Positions 48,131 to 62,200 of a stretch of 64,000 nt of DNA are shown here, one piece after another. Location of the stretch: positions 66,093,801 through 66,157,800 of the forward strand of contig NC_052017.1 of assembly GCF_015832195.1 (NCBI RefSeq). The letters are read 5' to 3'. This DNA is from Motacilla alba alba. Its lineage: Eukaryota; Chordata; Aves; Passeriformes; Motacillidae. Under the pieces are notes generated by a model. It was given only the letters and a program-made list of their open reading frames with translations, was not told the DNA's origin and searched no databases. The number at the start of each line of letters is the position of its first letter. The stretch's first letter is position 1. Made by a program: the position numbers and the translations under genes.

Positions 48131-49172
48131 AGAATAGAAATAGCCAGATAAACGTCTCTTAAAATAAAACAGGGTGAAACTCTTCATACTTTTTCTAAAA
48201 ACATCATTTTGGTCTGAAAAAAAGGAGAAAAAAAGGAAGAAAATTAAAGGGAAAGAATCACAAAAACCACCTTTTTTTTCATTACTTATACCTCTTCTGC
48301 AGCTGTGAGCACATTCATTTCTTCATAATCCCTAGCACTGCAGAAGAAAGAGGGCCTTCAGGTGAAAGGTTAGCTACATTTATAATGTCAGGCACTGAGG
48401 CTGGTGAGGTAAAAGGTAAATGGTAATTTTATCATTAGCATGCCTGACCCCTTGCCCCGGCCATATCTCACAGGAGATGTTAGGAACGGCTCACCTGTCA
48501 AGATGCAAACACTTAAAGGTCAATGTGCACAGAAATCTTCAAGAGCTTACAACTGAATTGCTGACACCTTTTATTATCACCGCTTAAATAAATGATTCAA
48601 GTGGCGAGACAATGCTGAGACTGGTTTAATGTCAAGATTTACAGGAAGAGCTCTTGGAGCACTATTTTCTGAAGTCTGACTACGTGGATATGATTTTTTT
48701 AATTCTAGAACTGCATGAACAAGGAAGGGGATTTCACACCACTTAAAGGAGTTTAAACACGTATCCCAGTTTTGCAAGGCTTTCCAGCACTGCACCAGGA
48801 CAAAGTTTTATTTCCATTGGAGCAGTGAATTCAGATTCCTGGATCCACTATCATCCTATGAGGTTGGAAAATTCAATTGATCTCTGTGCATGAGAAGTTA
48901 TGACTTACGGGAGGATATCTTGCAACCAAATGACAAATTTCTGGGACACCAGCTACACTCCATTATTATTTAATGAAGTAACTAGGTAAAGATCCTTGCC
49001 TATTTTTCCAAGTGGTTTCCACATTAAAAAGCTCTGAAATGTGGACACATCAGAATCAGGGTTTGAAAGAGCACCAAGGTTTACCCATGCATGCAACCAA
49101 CAACTGTGCTTCTAAGGGATGAGTGTAATTTACTCCTGACCCTGTATCCCACACCTCCCATTGTTAGTAAAA
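48131..49172. other. Non-coding DNA
   Basis: Nothing recognisable beyond short featureless open frames. Confidence 0.5.
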
Positions 49173-49218
49173 GGGTTTACTGGTTCCAGTCGGGTTTACT
49201 GGTTCCAGTCGGGTTTAC
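49173..49218 (+). repeat. 19-bp tandem repeat, 2.4 copies
   Basis: GGGTTTACTGGTTCCAGTC is repeated without mismatch at 49173-49191 and 49192-49210, with a partial third copy GGGTTTAC at 49211-49218. The perfect identity points to a recent duplication or an assembly artefact. Confidence 0.95.
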
Positions 49219-52200
49219 AGGGCCCTGAGTGGTTTGAGATTTGTGTACATGTTAAAGCTACCTCACATAAAATTTTACCAGTGGAGAATACCCTGAGCAT
49301 CCACACCTAAAAGTAGCAATATCTTCTGTTTGAGCCTATAAACAGAGCAACTGGTTATCAGTGTGTGATGCAAGCCCTCTGCATCTGTGTGTTTTTTGTC
49401 CTTCTGGCACAATGGTCACTGTTCTCATTAATCTCCTGTCCTCTGCCTTGTCTCCATTTACTCCATCTCTCCTCAGAAATAATATATTCACTTTCTTTGA
49501 CTTAGTGATATTCAAATTTTCTTCTCCAGGTAATGTTCCACTTACTTTTCCCATGTATTTCATGAACCTTCTTCCTAAAACTGTTGCATACTCCTGAAGC
49601 TGTCAGATGAAAAGCTTCATTTCTGCTTCCCACCTATCACTTGTATCACTAGCACACTGGTGAAGTGCTGGAATTACAGTTGCCATTTCATAAAATGAAT
49701 CATATAAAATATATATTTTTTTACTCAGCTACAGCTTTCTACCTGCAGAGCTGCTTTCATGGAGTTTAATAACATAACAAAAATGCACAAACTGCAATCT
49801 TTCTTGCCTTGCACTGGTCTTGTGCATCAAAACCTTCTGTACAATCTCAATTTTGATAATACACAATTAAGATATCATAAAACAGTTTATAACCATTATA
49901 AAAATATATTTACTTTTTTACCCAACCACCTGATGAACACACCAGTTAGTAATAAAATTAATTTTATTGCATGCCTTTCAGGACACAAAAGAATTAAAAC
50001 ACTTTTTTATGCCAATATTATACAACCATGCTTAAGCAAAACATCTGTTCTGCCTCACCTTTTTATGTTTCTTGGTTGTTTTTCTTGTTTGCTTTGAAAT
50101 ATTTCTTTTCCACACCATCACAAGCACTCAAAGAGAAATCAACAGGTGAAATTATCTTAGCAAACGCTCAGAAAAGCTCAAAGCAATAGAGACTTCCTCC
50201 TTTTCTTACCATGCAAAGTTATTTCTTTTTGGATCACAGTGATCCCTATTTGAATTCTGACTGTGAACGTGCGCAGAACATGCCACTGCCTCTGACACCA
50301 GCTGGTTACTTGCACATGTGGAAATAGACTCCCCTCAACATGGAAAATGAGCATTGCATTGCAGCTCTCATCTGGATGTTGACATGCCAAATAATGATGA
50401 CAGAGTTCTTGATTTTTAATGCAGTACTGCTGATGGAAACCAGCTACTAACAGATGGAATGTGACAAAACATATCCAACTGAGCACCTTTTCCCTGTAGA
50501 GAAGAATAACTGATGCACTTGCACCTTTCAACAAAGATGGAAGATGCTGCTCTGACCATTTCCAAGACATGGAAGAAGGCAGAGATGCCTAGAGGCATGC
50601 TTATTTTTATATCTGTTGATATATGCAGCCATAAACTCCAACATGGTGTAAAACATCTCATTCTGATTCCACAAGAAAGTGAGATTGAGAGAAGAACTAG
50701 GATGGATATTCTTGGCTCGAGAAGCTGATATTCTATTAGAGGATCACACCCTCCTTCTTTTCTGTTCATCCACACAGACTAATACAAAGTGTTTACAGAT
50801 CCCAGGTAGTTTGATGTGGAAGTATCTGATGTTTACATTTCCTTAATGGAAGTGCCAAAACCACAATGCATGAGAACATATCATTTGGTCATAGCACTTC
50901 AGGATAATGGTTGGTCTTAAATATGGTTACAAGGCTTTCAGGTAGCTCTTTCCTCCATGCTTCTGCCCCCCTAGAACAGACATTCTTGTTCACATTTGCG
51001 AAATCAGACCTCACCGCAGCAGAGGAACAGACAGTCAGACCAATGTAATTCTAATACCTCCTAATGCACACCAATTTTTCTTTGTTGTTTTGTTTTTTAA
51101 TAACCTCCAATTGCAAAATATGTAGGAAGCCACGCATAAATTTGGGTTATAGTGTCATCCCCTAAGAGAAAAACATAGGCAGCAGCATTTTTATGTGAAG
51201 GGGGAAAAAAAGAATATCCAATTTTCCACTACAAAACAGGTGCACTCAGATTTTCAAAGTACATCGCACTTGTCTCTCTTGTTTATTTAATCCTAATTTA
51301 TCGGATCAAGACAAAGAATAGTACAGTTTGGTTTTCTGGCATGTTCATGTCCACAGCAAAAAGAAGGTCATTGCATTTGGGTACTAATCTACCAGTGCAC
51401 TAAGCCGTGATTAAAATGTCTTGGTAATGTTCTCAGAAAAGCATTACAACTGCTTGAATCCATATTCATCCATGGCCAGAGAAGAGGGGATGCTAGTCTG
51501 GTTTGGTTAAATACATATAAACTTATTCCCCAGTCAGTCAGCTAGAGCAGCAGCCCTGTATTTCAGCAAGCGAAATAAAAAGATTGCCTGGGGTCAGGAT
51601 ACAAGCAAAGGTACGCAGGGCCATGAAACAATTTTCACTGTTATCACTGCACTTCAGAGGATCCAATAGAGCTCTCACTGGGGATCACAAGTGACCTCAG
51701 CTCTCCTTATAAGTTTCTTACACCTCTAAATTTATTTTAATGTCCACTGAGAAGATGAAGGGTTAAATAAGGAGGACAACTGGGGGAGTGGGGGGATGTG
51801 TGTTTTGGCTTTGTACTATGTTCCAATTCTGTCAAAGAGTCTGAGCTTTGGACAGATAAGCAGGGAGAGATGTAGTCCTTAGAATAAAGTGAAATGAAGG
51901 TGCAATGCTAAAAAAAAGATATCTCTGTTCAACTTCTGAGTGAAGTTCTGTGTGCCTGAGCCACGCCTCCCCTGCTGCCACTGCTGTGGCTTCTCCTCTT
52001 CTTTTTTCATAATCGTCCCCGTTATGAGTCTTTGTTCACAAAGGTGGAAAACACGGAGGGCTCTAATGATGCATTATCACAGGTCAGGGAATGAAGCACA
52101 TAAATCTCCCTGGCATTTGCCTCCACACAGTACCTCTAAAAGGACAGCAGCATTCCTTAAAGATGTAGCTTTTCCCCAATCAGATGACTCAACAAGGCAA

Positions 52201-54989
52201 TGTACCTGTGGGCTTTTGCCAGGATAATCACCTTTTCCTCTCACTGCTCCTTGGACAGCTCCGACCTTGTCTGCTTTTCTTTAGTCCGCTGTGTTTTCTG
52301 TAATGAAGACTAGAATTCAATTGTACATCTGGGACTAATAGCTTTTAAACCTAAATTATTTCTCTCACAATTACAGACAGATTGTCATAAACATACAAAG
52401 AGAGAAGTACAGAGAGATGCTTTCACTGTAAAAACCATTTTGAAAGCAAGACTTCGGTCTAATTTAAAGATGTTACCGTTGTTATAGTCAGAGACTGATG
52501 GAGCTGTCTTTGAAGACCATGTCAGTACTGCAATTGGCTTCGTTTAAATCAACAGAAACCTGGATTGTACAGAGGAGTGAGAGTAAGACTATGTGCAAAA
52601 TGTCAGTAATCAATGGCAGTTGTGTTATTGTCATGACAGTATGACGGCAGTTCAGTGAAGCAATTATTAATTTTTCATAATACAACTGAAAGCAGAGATT
52701 TCCAAAGAAATAACGAGGTTTACTACATGTTACACAATTACCAAGGATAGAGTAAAATAGAATAGAAAATTCTGTCATATACTCTGAGAAGAATCCACAT
52801 TTTAAACCAAAGACCATTGTGCAAGTTCTCTGCAATTGTAAATGGGATAACATCACCACTACAGTTAATGTACTATTTTAGACCAGCTGGGTATTAGAAA
52901 TTTCTAGCTCAGTTGTGATGGCTTCCTTCACATGTAGGCATTACACTAGTGTTGACTCTGTAAATCGCAACATTGCCATTTTGTAGGAATCTAAATCCCA
53001 GTTCCTTGCACTCTGCACTAGAATGACCAGTTGTACATGGAAAGACAACAGTGAACTGAGCACTTGATTAATACTTGTGATGCTGCCAAAATAATGGCAC
53101 TTGTTCCACTGGCCATAGGGAATCAAGCACAATACTGGCAGTTTCTATTGGCTTTGAGTCCTCCATTGATAAACACTAATATTTTAATACATAATCAAAT
53201 GTTAATTTAACTGGAAGTCCACTCTCTTGTAAAGAAAAAATTCAGTGCAAGCAGTGATGGCCTCCAATATGTGATGGCCAGCCCTGTTATTCTAACCAAA
53301 CTCACAATAAACTCAGATGGTGTGTTTAAGGAATACAGCTTGTACAGAGTCTTCATCCTGACAAGGATCCTATAATTCTTCTGGGAATTCTAGTAGACCT
53401 TAACAAAATCATTTTCCCATTCTCCATTTCTTTGTTATGGCTTAATTACCAGTGGACATGGATGTCATTATTTCTACTGTTCTCAAAACTATCTTTTTCA
53501 GAATAAAATTGCATTTATTTTGCATAATTGTCACCTATTTATTTCTCTCTTTCTTGATTTGTGCTTTATCCTGCTTCCTACAGAACAGTTTTACAGATGT
53601 TAATATGAGCAGTATCTTTCCTTATATTTCCAGAATAAAGGTTACACGTATTTCTTTACTTGGTGTTCTCAGAACAGCATGTTTTCTCATCATGATGCTC
53701 CTAAATGAGCTAGCAATAATTTTCCATCAATTTCAACTTTTACTGATGATTTTAAAACAAATTTATCTCAATCACAAAAGCACATAGGACTGTATTCTTC
53801 AATCTACTTATTTTACATTCTCTTTCATGAATATTCGGAATGATCAAAGGTGCTTAATTAGTCCCTTGTTAAAACTCTTTGGTTGCTGGGCTTTGATTCC
53901 TTTGCATTGCACTCACAGAATTGTCTTCTTATATACATAAAATATTATAAAGATATAGCATTTAGTTACTTTCAAAGCAGAACTGAAAGCTCTTTTTCAA
54001 TGTGTTGTTCCTTGAGCCTGTAGACTCAACATTTTGATTGTACTTCCATTTTCATAAAGAGCCATGAGATACTTGGTGTGAAAAATAATAATGCCCATAT
54101 TGAATTGGCATTGTGCAGTGCACGTCTCTCCCAGCAGAGTAGCAGGTTTCTTTCACGACAACCGTATCTTACTTCCAATGAGCACAGCAAGGGGTCAGCT
54201 GAGAGGAGGAGCCTTAGCACAATGACTTTAAAGTATATTAAAAATGAACTAAAGTACATCAGCAAGTAATCATCAGCAAGCGTTGGTGATTCTGAAAACA
54301 GATCCAAATCAGACACAAGGAATCTTTTATTCACTCTTAAAGGTGGTAGCACAACTGACTCCACAGAGAAGAGCAACATCTGTGGAGGAAACTCCAGTGA
54401 TGGACAGCAAATGAATATATATCTGCTGAGAATTAGGAGTGAGAAGAAGATTAGAGAACAGGGTTATAGAAAGCACAAAAAAGGTTGGTTTGTGCACAAA
54501 ATTAGATTACCTGCTGCTTCTGGATTATTTTGGTTAATATTTACCCTAATGAAGACCTAGAAGTTTTTAAAAATCAAAGAATCTCCAGGATTTATTCAAT
54601 TCATCAAAACCAAAAAATATTTACCCAATAACAAACAAGTTGCCTGATAAGAAATAAGAAAGGAAAATTTCCTTCATCTTTGATAACACTGTAAAACTGT
54701 AATTGCTGAATCTAAACTATCATATTCAGCTGTACCAACTCTTGAAGAACATTTCATTGCCTGGATTCCTTTTATCCTTGTCATCAAGTTTTCACCATGA
54801 AACAGATGGCACAACCAACCTTCCACCCAGAAATACAGAAGTGCCGGTCATACAAGTGTTTTCTGTGATTCTAGCTATAGCCCCTTTGTTTTTAAGGGCT
54901 GCTTCCCAAGGGACTCTCTAAACAAGTGTCCCAGCTATGCTCCCTACCACTATGTTTTATGTACCATCTCACTGCCACAGCATGAGACA

Positions 54990-54990
<1 letters not shown>
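49219..54990. other. Single-copy non-coding DNA
   Basis: About 5.8 kb with no recognisable gene or interspersed repeat. The longest frames (50178-50775 minus, overlapping in two frames; 52488-52859 minus; 53452-53787 plus) show hydrophobic composition typical of AT-rich chance openings and have no domains. Confidence 0.5.

Positions 54991-55041
<51 letters not shown>
54991..55041 (+). repeat. (A)51 homopolymer
   Basis: The longest homopolymer in the window: 51 uninterrupted A. On the minus strand it encodes a spurious poly-Phe run. There is no AATAAA directly upstream on the plus strand. Confidence 0.95.
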
Positions 55042-55044
<3 letters not shown>

Positions 55045-57399
55045 CTAGACTTAGGATAGACACATCTTAGCAAAACCCAAAACATTTCTGTATGCTCATT
55101 TTTAAGGGGGGACATACCCTTCAGCATGGCAGTACAAGAAGCAGAAAAGGCCTTGATTCTGCAAACACTGCTGAGCAATAGGGAAAACATCCCTGTATTA
55201 CCAATACCATTTTCAACACAAATCCAAAACACAGTCCCATGCTAGTCACTAAAGAAAATTAACTTCACCCCAGCCAAAACTAGCCCACTGAGCAACAAGT
55301 TCTGAATTTCTTTCTGTGATATGGAAAGATCAAAATTTGGGCACCAAAGCCTGCTAGTTCTCATAATAATACTGAGGGGCATTTTTTCAAATGGTTAAAC
55401 TTTACCTCCAGGCTTTCATGATTATGTTCTGTGTCATTATCAAGAAAACCCTCACTGCATTAAGAAGCAGCCATTACTTTTAAAAAGCTAGAGACAATAA
55501 GGTTTGGTTAAAAACAAAACAAAACCAATAAAGCCTTATCACATAAGTAGCATGAACTTATGTGGGAAAATAACGTGTATAATGACAACTGACACTTCCC
55601 TAGCTCTTGTAATAATAACGTATATTCTCAAGCCAATCTGCTTTATGTAACAGAAATGGTGTTTAATTCATCTATGTCTTAAGTGTGTGCCTAACACCAA
55701 GTGTGAAACTTACAAAGCCCCTCACCTCTTCAAGTACATTTGCAACGTCAGGATGTGCTTACAAAAGCCTATCTGTTTAAGCAAAATGAAGAAAGGCTTG
55801 ACACCAGTTTAGGAAGTTATCCTGCCATTCCTACAATCAAATCTCATCCAAATATTTCACCCATTTAGCATCCTTTCTTTTGCTTACACATCTGATGTTT
55901 ATGTCAACCCCTCAGGGTTATTGAAGTGTAGGTAAGAGTAGATAGAATGGAAGTACGCTGTACATATATGGTAGGAGATTGAAGACAAGATCTTTCCTTT
56001 CTTGTTTGCTAACAATTGTTGCCATTGTTTCATAAACAAAAAATAAAGTCATAAACACCAACAGTCTCTTCAAACAGTGAAGAGTCATCCCTGGTATCCA
56101 ACACAAAACTTTCAGTACAGTTCAACACGCAACAGTTGCTCTCTGACTTACAATACTTATCCCCACAAAATATATCTGTATGTGTGTCATGTTTGTACTA
56201 TGTAAATGGGGCAACTTCAGCATGCAGCTCTCAAAGGTAATTTCTTTCAGCTGGAACAGTACTGCTTCACAAGTAATTGTGCTGTATATTAAATGAAGTC
56301 CTGAAAGACAATAGCTCAGCTTTTATATAAGCACATGTGATGAATGACCAGCAGAATCAGCTGAGTCAGTAATCAATGGTTGACTACAAAATACATATGT
56401 CTGGGCATCCAATAAATTGGTTTGTTTTCAGAAATCTTGTCTTATGTTGAATGTGGTGTTTATCAGCATTAATCTTCAATAGTGGCTGCCAGTGGGGCTG
56501 TAAGTTATTCCTTTGAGTGAGCTCCCTGATTGATGATGTTCCTACAAATTTCTATTCTCAAAGCAATATCTACATGGAAAAAACACTTTGCCATGATTAA
56601 GGAAATTATTGATGTTTTCATTTTTGGGCAGTAACATCTCATCTAGGATTCACCAATAGTAGCAGATTCAGCAGCTTCAAGTTTTAGATATTTGTGGCAA
56701 CATAATGGATTCAAAGCACAGGATGAGACTCCAGGCAAAACTTGCAGCACAGAGAAGCAGGAGATTTGGATAACAGCAGTACAACTTCATGTCTTCACAG
56801 TTCTGTTTAAGGTCAATTCCTTGACACTGCTGGTATGATAGCCAAGCTGAGGCACAGAGGAACACTGTTGGTACCGAAGGAAACACCCACGTAGAAGAAG
56901 AGTAACCACTGATCTGCTCACTCTGCCCTTCTCCACTACCCCATCTATGATCTCACCTGAAAACTAGAAAGTGTGGAGGGAACCTCCTTAGAGCATTTTA
57001 CTTCTTACAGTAGGGACATTCTCCATATGCCAGAAAAGAAGTTTCAATGTCTCACTCATCTGAAGAAAACAAAGTAAAAAAAGAGCATTTTTATTTATTT
57101 CTCTATCTTTATGTCTACTTTAGTATCCTAATCCCCCACACTACTTACATGTCTAGGCAGCTATTGAATTTCCTTTACAATATTTTAGGGTTTTTTCTTA
57201 CAAATCATCTTTAGTCCTGTATCTTTTTTTAATCTATATTTTCATCATCCACTTTGCAATAGACATATATTACTGAAGGAAGTCTGTTATTGGTTTTAAG
57301 GGGTATTTGTTTGAGTGATTGTTGCTTTTTCATTGCATGTTAAAAGGAGGGAGACTGGAAAGATTTTTTTAATTTAAATATACTCACAGTTGGGACTGA
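55042..57399. other. Non-coding DNA
   Basis: No recognisable gene, RNA or mobile element. Short minus-strand frames at 55918-56106 and 56677-56886 are featureless. Confidence 0.5.
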
Positions 57400-57690
57400 A
57401 GTCTACAATCTGACTGGCCTGGTCTAATATTAAGATCCATAGGAAATGTTAAAATAGCATCAATTGCATATTCCTCCCTTTCAGTTAGATAGTATACCTC
57501 TAAGTAACATATTTTAGCTTCCCAAGGGTTAATTATTTCAGCTTGGTAGTCTAATTCTAAATATCAGCTGTAGGTTTAAACCCTGGAGTGTGAATCTGAG
57601 AAATTGTCTTCTGCTAATCCAACTCCCCAGAGGCATTTTAGGTGATTACAGTCATTCTAGCTGTAATTTATATAATTATAGAAAATCTGA
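57400..57690. promoter_or_regulatory. Candidate conserved non-coding element
   Basis: A complex AT-rich block with several TTAAT, CAATTGCATA and GCTGTAATTTAT-type cores and no simple repeat. Enhancer-like texture only. Confidence 0.13.
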
Positions 57691-58257
57691 TTTTTCTTGG
57701 TTGTCTTTTTTTTTTCCCATTTGTCTCCTGTTGCCTGGCCTGAAATAGAAGGTAGAGATTTCATTTATGCTGCTAGATATGTAAGTGTATGTATTTTTCC
57801 CAAGCTGCTGTATTGATCATGGGATGTTGTGGTGATGTTTTACCAAGTGACAGCTTCAGAAAAATACATCTGTGCAGGTGGGGAAATGAAACAGCAAGAC
57901 ATGCATGATCACCCCCGCAAAAGTGTGGCAAATTGCAGGATACCACCATGTGGAAGCTACAGCCAGTGGTATACTCTGCAATTAATCACTCCTGTGAATA
58001 GGACTGGAACTTGGGGATGGTTTAACAGAGGGCTACCAGTGCAGCATGCAATGTTTTTCCTCTCCAGGGCAAACAAGCATTAATGGGAGGGTCTGGATAG
58101 CACATGGAGGCAGAAGAATGTTTCATGAAGGAAGGAAATATATTTGCTCTCGCATGCCTCTGATATTTTCCTGTTTTCGTGAAGACTTTTTTTCTGTCTG
58201 TATGCAGAAGAACCTTTCTTGCTGTCATGAGTTGTCTAATCTCTAATCACAGCCTAT
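57691..58257. other. Non-coding DNA
   Basis: Short overlapping frames on both strands (57829-58246) with no recognisable protein; no repeat family. Confidence 0.5.
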
Positions 58258-58284
58258 TTTAGACCATCTTTCTGATGGTCTAAA
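58258..58284. repeat. Perfect short hairpin
   Basis: TTTAGACCATC, a 5-base loop TTTCT, then GATGGTCTAAA: an 11-bp perfect inverted repeat. The stem is too short for a microRNA precursor and does not extend beyond 11 bp. Confidence 0.85.
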
Positions 58285-58353
58285 TGTGCTGAGATTTCTA
58301 GGAGCTGTCTAATTCCATATCCAAGCTAAGCCAAGCCTTAAAGAGGTTGTATT

Positions 58354-58401
58354 GAAAACAAAACAAACAAACAGAGCAGAGCAAAACAAAACAAAACAAA
58401 G
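58354..58401 (+). repeat. AAAAC/AAAC-rich low-complexity tract
   Basis: An irregular run of AAAAC and AAAC units interrupted by CAGAGCAGAG. It is the A-rich counterpart of the G/T-rich tract at 17343. Confidence 0.85.
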
Positions 58402-59081
58402 AAAAAGGAAGAGGTCTACAGAAAAAAATTTCAGACACAAAATCCCTAGCAAAGCACAGGGACAACCATTATGACAACACAGAAGACATCTGATTAATAA
58501 CAGATATTTGGCATTAATTATTAGCAACCTTGTCAAAGAGATATGACATCACAGCCATGAACTCTGCTTCATTCTCCTTTGTTATGGTCCATGGAGTAGA
58601 GGGAAGAAGCATTATGGCAACAAGGAGACACGGAGAATTCTATATACAGTATTGTATGGAGAGACAGTGATTTAATAAATGCTAAAATGTTGGAAAATAT
58701 ATGTATTTTTAATATGCTTTAAAATGTTGGGAGAGGATGGGGAAAAATCTTATTTCCATTTGAAGACTTTATTCTAATAACATGTACAAATTTTCCTTGA
58801 GAAAGATGCAGATGCTCACAACTGGGATTCCTCCAATTTTATTCTGCTTCTCCTGAGCACCATAGAGTGACTGGACTAGAAAAGATCTCAGTTCAAATCT
58901 CAGCTCTCCTGGGAAGGGCTCAGAATATTCCTCTGAGTATCCAGAGGATGTTTTATGTCCTGATGAAATGCTTCCACTACTTGGGAAACTTTAAAATGCT
59001 CATTAGAGCACATTAGGGAGAGTGTGAGAACAACCTGATAGCTGGTCTCCAGGAAACCCTTACAAGAAACTGAATTAATTG
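58402..59081. other. Non-coding DNA
   Basis: I see nothing recognisable in this stretch. Confidence 0.5.
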
Positions 59082-59146
59082 TGATAGATACATAGGTAGA
59101 TAGATTAGATAGACATATAGATAGTTAGATAGATAGACAGACAGAC

Positions 59147-59206
<60 letters not shown>
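59082..59206 (+). repeat. (GATA)n microsatellite with degenerate GATA/GACA flank
   Basis: A pure GATA array runs 59148-59206 (about 14.75 units). It is preceded by a decayed mixture of GATA, GACA and TAGAT units from 59082. A minus-strand Ser-Ile-Tyr-Leu repeat frame here is a translation artefact. Confidence 0.95.
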
Positions 59207-62200
59207 GCAATCCATCTCCTCTCTGCTGTGCTGTGCTACTCTGAAGATGCAGGCAGGGATGATGCAGGCAGGAGTTTAGTCTCCACCTCTGAAAGCACAG
59301 GATCTGAGAGAAGAAGGGAAGGGGAAGAGAACAGCTGCTTCATGTATTTCTTTTCTTTCTATCAAGGCAGGTATCTGTTCAAAAACCTTCTGAAGAAAAG
59401 AGATAATATTTTTGTTGGGAGCTAGAGCAAATCCCCAGAAGTGAATACATGGCAGATCTCATGCCCTGGGAAGGATTTCATAGCTGCAATTCTTCTTTGC
59501 ACTCAATTACACAGCGGTGTGACACCAACCACCATGGCCCTTTGTTAGAATAACAGATAAATTAGTCCTGTAGTGGTTTAGTTACTTAAAAGAATCAAAA
59601 AATCAAAAAATAATAGTAATGCTTGCTTTTGATTCACAGTATTTTTTATTTATTAGAAATTAGTTAATATCATGGTGCACAAATCTTAAGCCCTTTGGAC
59701 TTTCTGCCACTCTTCTACTCCAAGAAAGAACAGGCGAATGACATATGATGTGTTTTTTAAACTGGGAAATATTATTCTTTATCAATTTGCTTGCATTAAG
59801 GAACAGGTTATATGATATGGTCAGAACAATATTTATTTGTAGCAGTTCATGACCTCTTCATTTATATAAATACTTACAACTCATATTTCTTGCATTCTTC
59901 ATCTCTTGCTCCCCAATAGCTTTATTTTTATTACAAGCTTTTATATTTGCTATTACTCATAAAACACTTTCAAGTAGATATTTAGGTGCTGTCACCTGGA
60001 TCTGACCCTCTAAGTTCTATCTGTCCTGTTAAAAAATAGTCAGTGTGTGACTGAAAAGCAGAAGAAAAGTAATAACTGCTAAATCATCAAGTAGGTTATT
60101 GCTTTTCTTACTCATCCCTCCCCACCTCACTCCCACATACTAAAGAAAAAAAAAATCAAGACAGGCAAGGTTTTCAAATCACATATTCCTTCAGCAATAA
60201 TAAGGTGGTTGATGCTTAAAGCCTCTCTCCAACCTTAATCCCTAAATCCCTTGCATGCCATAGCAAATTGAAATTCAGTTTGGGCTGTCCAGCCTTGTAA
60301 AGACAAACCATCCCTCATCAAAGAGGTGTCTGTGTTGATAAATTGCTCCCTTCATACACATGACACTATCTCTAAAAGTGATTTGTGTACATTAGGACAG
60401 CAGAAAAAGATGAAACGAAAAACCCTTAAGAGTAAACTAAGATGAAGAATAAAAAAGATTACTTGGAGCAGTCAAGTAGCTTTTTACAGAATCAAATTTT
60501 GGGAAAAATCATTCATTGTAGTCTCTGTAAAACACAAATCCTGCATACGGGCCCAGCAGACATGACTTACCATGGATATAAAACCCACTGTGGAATTGCT
60601 CAGATGTGTTTGCAAAGCTGTTGTGGGGATGCAGTTCAGGAGGGCAAAATACTGAGCAAATGGAATGAATTCTTCTGTTCTCTGATTGAAAGCAAACATA
60701 CTACAACATTAACAAGTATTTTGGTTCCTGCTGTTCTAGTGCAGCTAGGGTGAAATCTTAAGATGTTGTTGTGCTTTATGCAATGCATAAGATCATTTTT
60801 CTCCTAGGGAAGCAGAACTCTGACGCTGTTGCTGCTGTCTTCCAGTTGGAATTTGTGTGTCCTGAGTAGCTATTCTTCATTGCTTTTTGCAGTGCTCCTA
60901 ATATAACATACTTTGAGAAGGGTTTGTTCCTGCCCTAGATTTTCACGGCAACTACTGCTTAGGATGTAAAATGCTGCTCCTGGTACTTCAAGGGTCTCTA
61001 TGTTTTCCTGATTAAGAAATCTAAATAAACAAAATCTGAGAGGTATTGAATATGCAAAAAGTATAGGGTAAAGTATTTTATCCAAACAAAATTCAACTGA
61101 ATTGAAAGGTGACCATCTGATAGCATCTGTTTTAATAGTAACACTCTGTATTACAGTGATTAATGGGTGAATATCTATTTTGCAGCAATTAGGAGAAAAA
61201 AAGCTTGTTGAAGAATTTACTGCGCAGGTTCTCAGCCCCATATCATAAGGAGCAAAAGAATATTTTTAGCATTCCTGTGTAGAAAACCCTGTCTTTTCTT
61301 GTAGATTCTCTTGTAGAAATCCCTCAGACCTCAGGCTCTGTAATGAAGAATGGAGACAGGTTATGGTGGAACAAATTTTGCAGCTGCATTTTGAACCTGT
61401 TTTGAGTCCTTTTTGCACACTTCCCACAGCCTTCCAAGTGGTGTTGTGGGCACTTCACAAGAATGGCCACTAGACAGAATTTGCCTGACTAAAATAGTTC
61501 CCTGAAGATCAGCAACAGCAAAAACACCAAAGAGAAATCCAAAGGAGAAAAGCAATGATCCCAAAAGTAAGCACCCTTTTAGAAATATGTGGCAAGTCTA
61601 TATGTAAGTCCCTGAAGGTAATCAGATCAGACATAAGAATTATGCTGATCCCTACACAGATCCTTTGTCTCTCCTTAAGGCTGATAACTCACATGTCAAA
61701 GAACCTTGACAAACAGAAGTGATTGACACCCTCCTCATTCAGACCTGATGTGCCTCAACCATTTTTCCATAATTCAATTTTGTATGCATGATCTGAGTTC
61801 TTCTACAATGTGTCGTAAAGAGAATTCATATGGCTTTGCACACTTGATTAATTACTTAACTAATCCTGGGTTTTTTCCACTTTGCAAGTCAGAACCTCAA
61901 GTAACTTCCTCTATGCAGGCTGCTGCATTCAGATGCTTATTTCAAATACAATATGAGTGGAGTAGTAAGACTGAACTATAATTTATATTGTCTGCTTTCT
62001 TAATTTGCTATTGATATGATAGCAAGGAAAATAAAGGCAGAATGGGATGGTTGAGGCGCCCAAAACAGAGTAGAAATCAGAAAGGAAGAAGGGGCGGCCT
62101 AAATGTATGGATGCTTGGATGGGTAAGATTCAAAATTTCCCATGTCTCGACAGCCTTATCACCTTTCCACTGCCCTCTGTATGTGTATGTGCATATATTA

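Noticed and set aside
50178..50775. Two overlapping minus-strand frames of 130 and 119 codons
   Set aside because: They overlap in different frames and also overlap a plus-strand frame; no family match, so chance openings are the simplest reading.
4724..55041. A tracts as tails of processed pseudogenes
   Set aside because: No upstream polyadenylation signals, gene-like bodies or flanking target duplications were found for them. Simple mononucleotide repeats explain them; the 9749 tract remains the only arguable case.
59013..59210. Minus-strand frame encoding Ser-Ile-Tyr-Leu repeats
   Set aside because: Translation of the GATA microsatellite.
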